Positions 43,231-50,841 of a stretch of 52,374 nucleotides of DNA are shown in pieces; the stretch's first letter is position 1, and each line of letters opens with the position of its first letter. Both the position numbers and the translations under genes were made by a program. This stretch comes from an uncultured Opitutia bacterium (GTDB lineage: Bacteria; Verrucomicrobiota; Verrucomicrobiia; Opitutales; Opitutaceae). The stretch spans positions 1 through 52,374 of the forward strand of contig CAIMAQ010000097.1 of NCBI GenBank assembly GCA_903839035.1, read 5' to 3'. The notes under the pieces are model-generated. The model searched no databases and was not told the origin of the DNA. It saw only the letters and a program-made list of their open reading frames with translations.

Positions 43231-44076
43231 TTACTTCTCTCCGGGCGGCGGGAGTTGGGCAACGAGCTTCTGCTTCTGCGCTTGCAGCGTGGGCTCCGTC
43301 ACGGTGTCGAGCAGCACGTGCGCGTGCTCGGCCTTGCCCTGTTTGAGCAGGACGTTGATCACGTGCAACCGCATGGTCTGGCGCTCGAGCTCCGTCGGGG
43401 CCTTGGCCTCCAGCGCATTCCACGCCTTCAGCGCCGCATCCCAGTCCGGGTTTTCCAGATCATAGAAAGACTCGGCATAGCGGTAGGTAAACTCGATGCG
43501 GTCCGGCGCCAGCTGCGCCGCCTGCCGGAAGGCCTCCTGCATGGCGTGGCTCAGCCCGTCCACGGTCCACTCACCCGACTTGATGAAGTCATCGTGCGCC
43601 ACGTAGAGCAGCGTGCCCAATTGGTAGTGATAAAGCGGCTCCTTCGGCTCCAGTTTGATCGCGGCGAGGTAATACGGCAGCGCCTCGCGCGGGTGGCCAT
43701 CCTCCGCGAGGAAATTGCCGATCTGGTTTTTCACCAGCGCCATGTCGGGATCGAGCTTGTTGGCCCGCAGCAGGATCGCGATCGACGCCTTGTGCTGGCC
43801 GATCTTGCCCAGCAAGTAGCCGTAGGCGGCGTAGCCCGGGGCATAGCTGGGGTTGTCGCGCAGGAGCACCTCATAACCCTGACAGACCAGCTGCATCTGC
43901 GTCTGGAAATTATCTTGGTCAAAACCCGGGCTCTTCCTCGCTTCCTCGGCCAGCAGGTCCTTCTGCCGCTCCACGAGCTGCTTCAGGGTGCGGTCGGCCA
44001 GCGATTCCGGGTCCGCCGCCCGCAGGGGCGCGGCCAGGGCCAGGGTCAGGGAGAGCAGGAGCAAAAGTGATTTCAT
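43231..44076 (-). CDS. Exported TPR-repeat protein
   Basis: 281 residues with a signal peptide (MKSLLLLLSLTLALAAPLRA). At least four TPR-like units follow: NPSYAPGYAAYGYLLGKIGQ, DPDMALVKNQIGNFLAEDGH, EPKEPLYHYQLGTLLYVAHD, and APDRIEFTYRYAESFYDLEN. TPR arrays hold protein partners. It is expected in the periplasm. It lies 18 bp upstream of the rhomboid-like gene and 19 bp downstream of fdhD in the same operon. No partner can be named. Confidence 0.78.
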   Translation of the reverse strand: MKSLLLLLSLTLALAAPLRAADPESLADRTLKQLVERQKDLLAEEARKSPGFDQDNFQTQMQLVCQGYEVLLRDNPSYAPGYAAYGYLLGKIGQHKASIAILLRANKLDPDMALVKNQIGNFLAEDGHPREALPYYLAAIKLEPKEPLYHYQLGTLLYVAHDDFIKSGEWTVDGLSHAMQEAFRQAAQLAPDRIEFTYRYAESFYDLENPDWDAALKAWNALEAKAPTELERQTMRLHVINVLLKQGKAEHAHVLLDTVTEPTLQAQKQKLVAQLPPPGEK

Positions 44077-44095
44077 CGGGCCCAGTCCGACATCC

Positions 44096-44911
44096 TCAAT
44101 CGGCCAAGGTGCCGGCGTAAACATTCATCCGCGTCCCGCGCAAGAAGCCCACCAGCATCTGCCCGCTCGCCTGCGCAAACTCCACCGCCGCACTCGTCGG
44201 CGCCGAGATGGCCGCCACGCACGGAATCCCCGCCGCCAGCGCCTTTTGCATGATCTCAAACGACACCCGCCCGCTCACGAGCAGGATCGTGCCGGCCAGC
44301 GGGAGCTTTTCGGCGAAAAACGAGTGGCCCACCACCTTGTCGAGGGCGTTGTGCCGGCCGACGTCCTCGCGCACCACCTGCAGCCGTCCTTCGGCGTCAA
44401 ACAAGGCGCTCGCGTGCAACCCGCCTGTCGCCGCAAACGCCGCCTGTGCCGCCCGCAGCTGGTCCGGCAGGGCCGCCAACACCGCCCGCCGCGGCGCCAG
44501 CGGTGCGAAAATCGCCGGGAACTGCATCCGCACGGCGTCAATGCTCGCCTTGCTGCAGATCCCGCAGCTCGAGGACGTGAAGACGTGGCGCGTCAGCCGG
44601 GCGACATCCACCACCGCCCCCGGCGCCAGCACCACGTCGAGAATGTTCTCCTCCGGCTTGCCGCCATCGTTCCGGCAGTAAATCAGGTCGAGAACATCCT
44701 CCCGCCGCTTCACCAGGCCCTCGGTGACCAAAAAGCCCGCCACCAGCTCGCGGTCATGGCCCGGTGTGCGCATCACCACCGCCACGCTGTGGCCACCCAC
44801 CCGGATTTCCAGCGGTTCCTCCGCGGCGACGGAATCGTCGCGCGCCTCGGCCGCCGCCAAGCCGTCGATGCGGGCGATCGCAACGGGACGCGTGGTTTTG
44901 GCGAGGGACAT
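44096..44911 (-). CDS. fdhD: Formate dehydrogenase accessory sulfurtransferase FdhD
   Basis: 271 residues. The essential cysteine loop is SSSCGICSKASIDAV (Cys-x2-Cys). Flanking segments PLEIRVGGHSVAVVMRTPGH, EGRLQVVREDVGRHNALDKV and GRVSFEIMQKALAAGIPCVA are FdhD hallmarks. It moves sulfur from IscS to the molybdenum cofactor of formate dehydrogenases. No dehydrogenase gene is in the window. The ATG at 44911 gives a start close to the family's; sequence upstream is not conserved. Confidence 0.92.
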   Translation of the reverse strand: MSLAKTTRPVAIARIDGLAAAEARDDSVAAEEPLEIRVGGHSVAVVMRTPGHDRELVAGFLVTEGLVKRREDVLDLIYCRNDGGKPEENILDVVLAPGAVVDVARLTRHVFTSSSCGICSKASIDAVRMQFPAIFAPLAPRRAVLAALPDQLRAAQAAFAATGGLHASALFDAEGRLQVVREDVGRHNALDKVVGHSFFAEKLPLAGTILLVSGRVSFEIMQKALAAGIPCVAAISAPTSAAVEFAQASGQMLVGFLRGTRMNVYAGTLAD

Positions 44912-45051
44912 GCCGCCAGCGAAGCGAATCACCCCCCAGAAGCAACTCCGCCGGAATGTTAGCCGCAAAAAGTCCGAATTAATGAAATCCAGATTGCTTA
45001 CCGCGCACAGCCTTTGCGGCGGGGACGAGCGCCCGCCCTTTCCCTTCCGCC

Positions 45052-45443
45052 CATCCTAGGCCGCGACGCGCCGGTCTTGTCATCCCCGGCCTCACCGACC
45101 ACGAAATGCCCGCCATCCTCGAGGCCGCCGCCGCGGGGTGAAAAGCGCCGGCTATCTCGTCATGCGGCTGCCGCATGCGGTGAAGGAGATTTTCCTCTCG
45201 TGGCTCGAGGCGCACGCCCCGACGAAAAAAGCCCGTGTCGTGGACCGCGTCCGCGAGATCCGCGGCGGCCAGTTGAACGTCAGCGACTGGGGCGCCCGCC
45301 TGAAGGGCGAGGGCATCTTTGCCAACCAGCTGCGCGAACTCTTTGCGGCCTGCGCCCGGCGCGCCGGCCTGAACCAGGAGCGCTTCCCGCTCTCCACCGT
45401 GCACTTTCGCCCGCCCGGCGGCCGGCAGTTGACCTTGTTCTAA
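45052..45443 (+). pseudogene. Remnant of a PA0069-type radical SAM protein, frameshifted
   Basis: Two fragments in different frames match the C-terminal third of the PA0069/SplB-like radical SAM family. Frame one, about 45079-45138, reads VIPGLTDHEMPAILEAAAAG then hits TGA (45139-45141). The next frame, from 45138, reads VKSAGYLVMRLPHAVKEIF, later RVREIRGGQLNVSDWGARLK and RLKGEGIFANQL, to a stop at 45441-45443. Adding one G to the G run at 45135-45138 would rejoin them into a continuous match (AAAAGVKSAGYLVMRLP). The SAM-binding CxxxCxxC part is absent, so the gene is dead, or the window assembly has an error only for the frameshift. Confidence 0.7.
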
Positions 45444-45469
45444 CCTGGGCGTTTAGCAGAGGCCGTCTC

Positions 45470-46165
45470 ATGTGCACCCGCTACCTGCTGTTGGAACGCG
45501 ATTACCGCGCGACCCTCGAGGCGCTCGATGCCGCCGTGGCGGAGGAGTTTCTCTCGCGCTACAACATTGCGGTCAGCTCGATGATTCCCGTTGTGCGCGC
45601 CCAGCCCGAAAAAGCCGGGCGCGAGGCCGTCCGCCTGCGCTGGGGCCTCGTGCCATCGTGGTCCAAAGCCGACGAGGGGGCGAGACTCGCCAATGCCCGG
45701 GCCGAGACTGTGGCCGAAAAGCCCTCCTTCCGCGATGCGCTGCGGAAGCGGCGCTGCGTGATTCCCGCCAGCGGCTTCTATGAGTGGGAAAAAGTCGGCC
45801 GCAACAAGCAGCCCTGGCTTTTCCGCCGGCGCGATGAATCGCCCTTCGGTTTCGCCGGGCTGTGGGCCAGCTGGTCCGCCGCCGATGGCACGACCCTCGA
45901 GACCTGCACGTTCATCACCACTGAACCCAACGAACTTATGCGGCCTATCCATGACCGCATGCCGGTGATGCTGACGCCGGCGGATTACGCGCTGTGGCTC
46001 GACCCGGCGGTCACGGAACCGGCCCAGCTCGCCCCGCTGCTCCGTCCGCCGCCGGCCCGCTCGTTGTCCGCCATCACGGTCGGCTCGCGCGTTGGCAACG
46101 TCCGGTTCGACGACCCGTCCTGCCTCACGCCCGTCGCGCCCCAGCTGTCGCTCGGATTTTTGTAG
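45470..46165 (+). CDS. yedK: SRAP domain protein (YedK/HMCES-like abasic-site shield)
   Basis: 231 residues. Residue 2 is Cys (MCTRY), as required for crosslinking after Met removal. Further SRAP motifs: LRWGLVPSWS, NARAETVAEKPSFRDALRKR (catalytic Glu), CVIPASGFYEW and IHDRMPVML (His). The family forms covalent bonds with abasic sites in single-stranded DNA and protects them. It lies just after the radical-SAM remnant and upstream of the LptF/G gene. Confidence 0.92.
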   Translation: MCTRYLLLERDYRATLEALDAAVAEEFLSRYNIAVSSMIPVVRAQPEKAGREAVRLRWGLVPSWSKADEGARLANARAETVAEKPSFRDALRKRRCVIPASGFYEWEKVGRNKQPWLFRRRDESPFGFAGLWASWSAADGTTLETCTFITTEPNELMRPIHDRMPVMLTPADYALWLDPAVTEPAQLAPLLRPPPARSLSAITVGSRVGNVRFDDPSCLTPVAPQLSLGFL

Positions 46166-46201
46166 GTTGCCCCCTCGCGCGCAACCCACCCTCCGTGGTG
46201 G

Positions 46202-46223
46202 TCGCCGATATCCCCATCGGCGA
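46202..46223. repeat. Perfect 8-bp hairpin
   Basis: TCGCCGAT (46202-46209) pairs with ATCGGCGA (46216-46223) around ATCCCC. It is in the 159-bp gap after yedK. It may be a REP-type hairpin or a terminator without a U tract. Confidence 0.5.
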
Positions 46224-46324
46224 TAGCGGCGGGGGGGACACCGACGCCCACTATAATTTGCCGAACCCGCCAGCTTGCAGGTTGTCAGGAGCTCATTCGT
46301 CTGCGAGGAACACCACACCCGACC

Positions 46325-47470
46325 GTGACCCTACTCGACCGCTACATTTTTCGGAGCGTGCTTTTCACCTGCCTGGCGGCCGTGGGCCTGTTTGCGTTCA
46401 TTGTGCTCGTGCCGAACATCGCGCGCGACCTGCTTGCCTACGTGCTGGCCGGGCAGCTCTCCACGGCGGCGTTCGGCCGACTCATGCTCCTGCTCGTGCC
46501 CCTCGCCATCACGTATGCGCTGCCGATGGGGCTGCTGACCGGCGTGCTGCTGACCCTCGGCCGGCTCTCCGCCGACCATGAGATCACCGCCATGCGCGCG
46601 GCCGGTCTGAGCCTGCCACGCCTGACCGTGCCCGTCCTCTTTCTCGCTGTGATCGGCGCCGGCGTGGGCCTGTATTTCAACTTCGAGTCCATGCCGCGCG
46701 CCCGGGTCGAGTACCACCGCGAGCTCGCCGACGCCGTGCGCGCCAACTCGCTCAGTTTCATCGAGGAAAAAACCTTCATCCGCACCTTTCCGGGCTACGT
46801 CGTCTACGTGAACGAGAAAGCCGGGGCCGAACTGAAGGACTTCTGGCTCTGGGAGCTCGACGACCAGAAGCGCGTGACCCGCCTGGTGCGCGCCGCGGCG
46901 GGGCACCTGGAGTACGATGACGCGGAGAACACCCTCATCCTGACGCTGGCCCACGCGCAGGTGGAGACCCGGAACGACAAGAATCCGGAGAGCTTCGCCG
47001 ATACGTCCCCCATTGTGTCGTTCGAGAAATCCGAGCCGGTGCGGCTGTCACTCAACCGCTTCTTCAAGCCGGGCAGCGTGCGGGTGAAGCCGGACTGGAT
47101 GACCTTCAGCCAACTGCGGACCGAGCGGGTGCGCCTCGCCGCCCGCGTTGCCCCCCCGGGCCAGGCGAAGGACTATGCCCGTGAGGCGATGAAGCTCGAG
47201 CTGGTGTACCAGGACAAATTCAACACCGCGCTCGCGGTCTTTTCCCTCGCGCTCATCGGCGTGCCGCTCGGGATCAAGGTGTCCCGCCGTGAGACCTCCG
47301 CCAACTTCGGCGTAGCCCTGCTGCTGACCCTCGGCTATTACCTGCTCACCGTGGCCGTGAAGGCCCTCGACCGGCACCCGGAGTACCGGCCCGACCTCCT
47401 TATTTGGGTGCCCAATCTGCTCATCATCGGGATCGGCGTGTGGCTGTTCTCCCGGATCGAGAAGAAATGA
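46325..47470 (+). CDS. LptF/LptG family LPS export permease
   Basis: 381 residues with a GTG start. Six TM helices flank a central beta-jellyroll periplasmic domain (about residues 115-270). TLLDRYIFRSVLFTCLAAVG, PMGLLTGVLLTLGRLSADHE with the coupling-helix region EITAMRAAGLSL, and FNTALAVFSLALIGVPLGIK are LptF/G landmarks. It pairs with LptB ATPase to extract LPS toward the outer membrane. One permease only; the partner must be elsewhere. Whether it is LptF or LptG cannot be decided. Confidence 0.9.
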   Translation: MTLLDRYIFRSVLFTCLAAVGLFAFIVLVPNIARDLLAYVLAGQLSTAAFGRLMLLLVPLAITYALPMGLLTGVLLTLGRLSADHEITAMRAAGLSLPRLTVPVLFLAVIGAGVGLYFNFESMPRARVEYHRELADAVRANSLSFIEEKTFIRTFPGYVVYVNEKAGAELKDFWLWELDDQKRVTRLVRAAAGHLEYDDAENTLILTLAHAQVETRNDKNPESFADTSPIVSFEKSEPVRLSLNRFFKPGSVRVKPDWMTFSQLRTERVRLAARVAPPGQAKDYAREAMKLELVYQDKFNTALAVFSLALIGVPLGIKVSRRETSANFGVALLLTLGYYLLTVAVKALDRHPEYRPDLLIWVPNLLIIGIGVWLFSRIEKK

Positions 47471-47487
47471 GGCGGGCGAAGCCCGCC
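47471..47487 (+). terminator. Hairpin after the LptF/G gene
   Basis: GGCGGGC (47471-47477) pairs with GCCCGCC (47481-47487) around GAA, directly after the TGA stop. No T tract follows; the next base run opens the phased 7-mer element. Confidence 0.5.
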
Positions 47488-47586
47488 GGGTTATGGGTCA
47501 TTGGTTATGGGTGATGGGTAATACCCAATCATAGCAGTGGCCTGCCGCAGCTCGCCCATGTCCCATCACCTATCGCCTATCACCCG
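47487..47586. repeat. Phased 7-mer inverted element, runs into the arnD gene end
   Basis: Left arm: five tandem 7-mers GGTTATG, GGTCATT, GGTTATG, GGTGATG, GGTAATA (47489-47523). Right arm, other strand: GGTGATA, GGCGATA, GGTGATG, GGACATG (47557-47584). The two 34-base arms pair at 24 positions. Positions 1-2, 5 and 6 of the unit are nearly fixed; positions 4 and 7 vary. The right arm covers the stop and the last codons of arnD (end at 47566). Confidence 0.65.
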
Positions 47587-48498
47587 GGCCGCCTGTGGCG
47601 GCCCCTGCGTCGCCACGAGCCCGGATCGGCCGTCCACGGTCCCCAGCACTTGGTCTCGCACCGGGATCGCCGCCCGGTTCGCCAGCAGCTCGCCCGCCAG
47701 GTCATCCATCCGGATGAACTCCACGCCGGCGTTCTGGCAGGCCGCCAGCAGGTCCTGAAACAGCGACCGCCGGCCCATGCCCTCGATCTCCGCGTGGAGG
47801 GTGAAGACATTGGGCTGGTCGGCGCGCAGCAAGGACATGAAGTGCGGCACGATGCTCTCATCCGGGTATTCCGGCCGGCCCATCAGCTCGTCAAAGGTCG
47901 GCAGCGTGCTGGGAATTTCCAGCGTCTGGAACACCTGCCCGTCCACGCGTGGAAAAAACGGCGCCCCGCCCCGCGTGTCGCTCGCATACAGCAGGCCCGC
48001 CTCGTCGTACACCTGCCGGCTCTTGCCGTTGCTCTGCCAGCCCGCCGCGCCGGCCGTGCGTGCCTCCGTGCCAAAGATACGCAGGAATTCCGCCCGCGCC
48101 GCAATGAACTCCGCCCGCACTTCCTCCAGCGGCATCGTCTGCACGTAATCCTGCCAGCGGTAATGGTTGTAGGCGTGAATGCCGACTTCGAAGCCGGCCT
48201 CGCGCACGTTGCGCATGACCGCGGCGTTGCGCCGCCCGATGTGTGGCGCTGGCAAGAGAGTGCCATTCAACAGCGTGCGCACGCCGTAGATCGAGACGAC
48301 GCTGGTCCGGCTGACTTTCTGGAAAAATCCGGGCCGCAGCACCCGGGTGATCGCGCGGCCGGTCTGGTCCGGCCCAAGTGAAAAGAGGAAAGAGGCCGTC
48401 GCGCCGGCCTTCTGGCAGTCCTCCACGAGATTCGGCACGCCCTCCCGCGTCCCGCGGTCGGTGTCGACGTCAACTTTGAGCGCTAAGCGAATGGCCAT
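47566..48498 (-). CDS. arnD: ArnD: 4-deoxy-4-formamido-L-arabinose-phosphoundecaprenol deformylase
   Basis: 310 residues. NodB-type polysaccharide deacetylase fold with LALKVDVDTDRGTREGVPNL (metal-binding Asp) and FEVGIHAYNHYRWQDYVQTM (two His), as in ArnD. It removes the formyl group from Und-P-L-Ara4FN on the inner membrane. The final residues (RVIGDR and stop) are encoded by the right arm of the phased 7-mer element. Last gene of the leftward arn series. Confidence 0.93.
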   Translation of the reverse strand: MAIRLALKVDVDTDRGTREGVPNLVEDCQKAGATASFLFSLGPDQTGRAITRVLRPGFFQKVSRTSVVSIYGVRTLLNGTLLPAPHIGRRNAAVMRNVREAGFEVGIHAYNHYRWQDYVQTMPLEEVRAEFIAARAEFLRIFGTEARTAGAAGWQSNGKSRQVYDEAGLLYASDTRGGAPFFPRVDGQVFQTLEIPSTLPTFDELMGRPEYPDESIVPHFMSLLRADQPNVFTLHAEIEGMGRRSLFQDLLAACQNAGVEFIRMDDLAGELLANRAAIPVRDQVLGTVDGRSGLVATQGPPQAARVIGDR

Positions 48499-48516
48499 GG
48501 TTAGACGTCAGCTAAT

Positions 48517-48608
48517 TCTCACGCAGAGTCGCGGAGGCGCAAAGAATGCATGTTAGTTTCGTACCAGCCTGTACTCCGAACTTGGCGCCTCGGCGGCTCA
48601 GCGTGAGA
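48517..48608. repeat. Phased 8-mer inverted element, 92 bp
   Basis: Left arm units CGCAGAGT, CGCGGAGG, CGCAAAGA (48522-48545). Right arm, other strand: CGCTGAGC, CGCCGAGG, CGCCAAG. The 28-base arms (48517-48544, 48581-48608) pair at 24 positions with a 36-base centre. It fills nearly all of the 114-bp gap between arnD and the dehydrogenase gene. Confidence 0.7.
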
Positions 48609-48612
48609 CCCC

Positions 48613-49650
48613 TCACTCGAGCTGGTAATCCTTGTGCGCGAGGTGGTAGTCCAGCGTCAGCTTGATCGCCGTCTTGAGGTTCACCTTCGGCGTCCAGCCG
48701 AGCTGCTTCTTCGCGTGGCTGATGGAAGGCACCCGCTTCTGGATGTCCTGGTAATATTTGCCGAAGTACTTGCCCGACGGCACAACCACGACCTTCGCCT
48801 TCTTCACGTGCTCGGCGTAGTCGGGATAATCCTTGAACGCCGTGATGATCAGCTTGGCGAGCTCGCCGACGCTCACGTCGTTCTTGGGGTTACCGATATT
48901 GAAAATCTGCCGCGAGGCGCAGCCATTCTTGTTCTCGATGATGCGGAGCAGCGCGTCGATGCCGTCGTCGATGAACGTGAACGAGCGGCTCTGTTTGCCG
49001 CCGTCCACGAGTTGCAGCGGCTTCTTGAAGATGACGTTGGAAATGAACTGCGTGAAAAGGCGCGAGCTGCCCTCCTTCGGCTCAAACACGTCGTCCAGCT
49101 TCGGCCCGATCCAGTTGAACGGCCGGAAGAGCGTGTAATCCACGTTGTCGCGCACGCCGTACGCATAGATCACGCGGTCGAGCAGCTGCTTCGAGCAGGC
49201 GTAGATCCAACGCTGGCGCTCGATCGGGCCGTACACGAGCGAGCTCGTGGCCTCGTCGAGTTCCTTGTCGGGGCACATGCCGTAGACCTCGGACGTGGAC
49301 GGGAAGATGATGCGCTTCTTGTACTTCGCGCACTGGCGGACGACGGCGAGGTTGGCCTCGAAATCGAGCTCGAAGACGCGCAGCGGGTCCTTGACGTACT
49401 GGATCGGGTTCGCGATCGCGACGAGTGGGATGATGGCGTCGCACTTCTTGACCTGGTACTCGATCCACTCGCGGTTGATGGTGACATCACCCTCCATGAA
49501 CTTGAAGCGCGGGTTGCCCAGGCTGTCCTCCAGTTTGTGGCTGCCGATGTCCATGCCGTACACCTCCCAGTCCTTCTGCTTGAGAATCGCGCGCGTGAGC
49601 GAGCTGCCGATGAAACCGTTGACGCCGAGGATGAGGACTTTGAGGGGCAT
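48613..49650 (-). CDS. ArnA dehydrogenase half: UDP-glucuronate decarboxylase
   Basis: 345 residues, short-chain dehydrogenase/epimerase fold. LILGVNGFIGSSLTRAIL is the NAD loop; S120-E121 in PSTSEVYG and Y150-x3-K154 in YACSK are the catalytic residues, and an arginine sits in GGKQSRSFTFIDDG as in ArnA. It oxidises and decarboxylates UDP-glucuronate to UDP-4-keto-arabinose. In E. coli this is the C-terminal half of ArnA; here it is a separate gene. Its stop is 4 bp from the 8-mer repeat, and 175 bp with repeats separate it from the formyltransferase gene. Confidence 0.93.
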   Translation of the reverse strand: MPLKVLILGVNGFIGSSLTRAILKQKDWEVYGMDIGSHKLEDSLGNPRFKFMEGDVTINREWIEYQVKKCDAIIPLVAIANPIQYVKDPLRVFELDFEANLAVVRQCAKYKKRIIFPSTSEVYGMCPDKELDEATSSLVYGPIERQRWIYACSKQLLDRVIYAYGVRDNVDYTLFRPFNWIGPKLDDVFEPKEGSSRLFTQFISNVIFKKPLQLVDGGKQSRSFTFIDDGIDALLRIIENKNGCASRQIFNIGNPKNDVSVGELAKLIITAFKDYPDYAEHVKKAKVVVVPSGKYFGKYYQDIQKRVPSISHAKKQLGWTPKVNLKTAIKLTLDYHLAHKDYQLE

Positions 49651-49674
49651 GAGTGGAAAAGTTAAGGAAGAGGA

Positions 49675-49706
49675 TTAACCACGAAAGACGCGAAAAGACA
49701 CGAAAG
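49675..49706. repeat. Single arm of phased type (9-10 base units)
   Basis: TTAACC is followed by CACGAAAGA, CGCGAAAAGA, CACGAAAGA-like units, overlapping the first C. It matches the minus-strand units at 24278-24305. It lies beside the larger element at 49732. Confidence 0.55.
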
Positions 49707-49731
49707 ATAAAAAGCCACCAAGCATAATGAA

Positions 49732-49822
49732 TTAACCGCGAATGGACGCGAATTTACGCGAATTCAGAACAGATGCCTTGGCCGGTCCGGATTCGTGTTC
49801 ATTCGCGTCCATTCGCGGTTAA
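49732..49822. repeat. Phased 10-mer inverted element, 91 bp, copy 1
   Basis: Left arm 49732-49765 with units GCGAATGGAC, GCGAATTTAC, GCGAATTC; right arm 49789-49822 is its inverted copy at 30 of 34 positions; centre of 23 bases. Copy 2 (50748-50838) matches over the whole length at 84 of 91 positions in the same orientation. It ends 3 bases from the stop of the formyltransferase gene. Confidence 0.85.
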
Positions 49823-49825
49823 AAA

Positions 49826-50731
49826 TCAAATCACCTGCCCCACCCGCAGCCCCGCCGCAGGAGCCGGCCGCGACTCAGTCTTGGTTAATTCCAACGCGCC
49901 ATCCTTGGTCGCAACCACCAGCGGGGAAACCGACAGCACCTCACCCGGTGCACCGCGTTTACCACGCGTCGCTGGTGAATCGGGCTCCGCCCACCACACC
50001 ATCAGCCGAGCCGGACCCACGTCGGTGAACGCCCCGGGATACGGGTCTGTCACCGCGCGGATGAGGTTGAAAATCTGCTTCGTCGTCTGGCTCCAGTGGA
50101 TCCGTCCGTCCTCAGGTTTGCGTCCGCCAAAATACGTGGCCATCGACTCGTCCTGCGGCCTCTCCTTCGCCGTGCCGGCGAGCAGCGCATCAATCTGCCG
50201 CGCCAGCACGAGGCGCGCACAGGGCAGCACCTTGCGGAAAGCCTGCTCGGCCGTGTCCCGCGGACCGAGGTCCACACCGGCCTGGTCCACGATCGCGCCG
50301 GCGTCGGCCGACTTGACCATCCGGTGCAGCGACATGCCGATCCGCGGTTCGCCGTGCAGCACTGCCCAGTTGATCGGGGCCCGGCCGCGATACCCGGGCA
50401 GCAGCGAGCCGTGCATGTTCCAGGCGCCCAACGGCGGCAGCTCCAGGATCTTGGTCCCGATCATGTTCCGGTAGTACACCGAGAGAATTAGATCGGGCTT
50501 CAGCGCGGCGATCCGTTCGCGCCACTCGGGATTGTTGACGCTCTCCGGGGTAAAGACCGGCACGCCTCTCTCCTTGGCGGCGACCGCGGGCGTCTTGAAC
50601 CAGATTTTTTCGTGCGGGTTGTCTTCGTGGGTGATCAGCCCGACGACGTTGTCCCCGCGCTCGAGCAGCAGCGACAGGCATTCAAAACCGACTTCGCTGT
50701 AGCCGAAGAAAAGAATGCGTGGTTTGGACAT
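49826..50731 (-). CDS. ArnA formyltransferase half: UDP-L-Ara4N N-formyltransferase
   Basis: 301 residues. The formyltransferase triad is N105, H107 (GAWNMHGSLLPGYRGRAP) and D143 (SADAGAIVDQ), each three residues beyond N102, H104 and D140 of E. coli ArnA. It formylates UDP-L-Ara4N with 10-formyl-tetrahydrofolate. It is a stand-alone form of the ArnA N-terminal half. The gene is bracketed by two 91-bp copies of the same palindromic element, one 3 bp beyond its stop and one 16 bp before its start, and no good Shine-Dalgarno sequence is seen in the 16 bases. Confidence 0.93.
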   Translation of the reverse strand: MSKPRILFFGYSEVGFECLSLLLERGDNVVGLITHEDNPHEKIWFKTPAVAAKERGVPVFTPESVNNPEWRERIAALKPDLILSVYYRNMIGTKILELPPLGAWNMHGSLLPGYRGRAPINWAVLHGEPRIGMSLHRMVKSADAGAIVDQAGVDLGPRDTAEQAFRKVLPCARLVLARQIDALLAGTAKERPQDESMATYFGGRKPEDGRIHWSQTTKQIFNLIRAVTDPYPGAFTDVGPARLMVWWAEPDSPATRGKRGAPGEVLSVSPLVVATKDGALELTKTESRPAPAAGLRVGQVI

Positions 50732-50747
50732 GAAAAACGTGGAGGAT

Positions 50748-50838
50748 TTAACCGCGAATGGACGCGAATTTGCGTGAATTCAGAGCAGATGTTTTGTCCG
50801 GTCCGGATTCGCGTTCATTCGCGTCCATTCGCGGTTAA
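50748..50838. repeat. Phased 10-mer inverted element, 91 bp, copy 2
   Basis: Left arm 50748-50781, right arm 50805-50838 and a 23-base centre, with the unit GCGAATnnAC-like frame of copy 1. It fills the gap between arnC (ends at 50842) and the formyltransferase start (50731). Confidence 0.85.
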
Positions 50839-50841
50839 AAC

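Noticed and set aside
49732..50838. CRISPR array
   Set aside because: The two copies are 1 kb apart with a full gene between them, and the internal 10-mers are contiguous without spacers.
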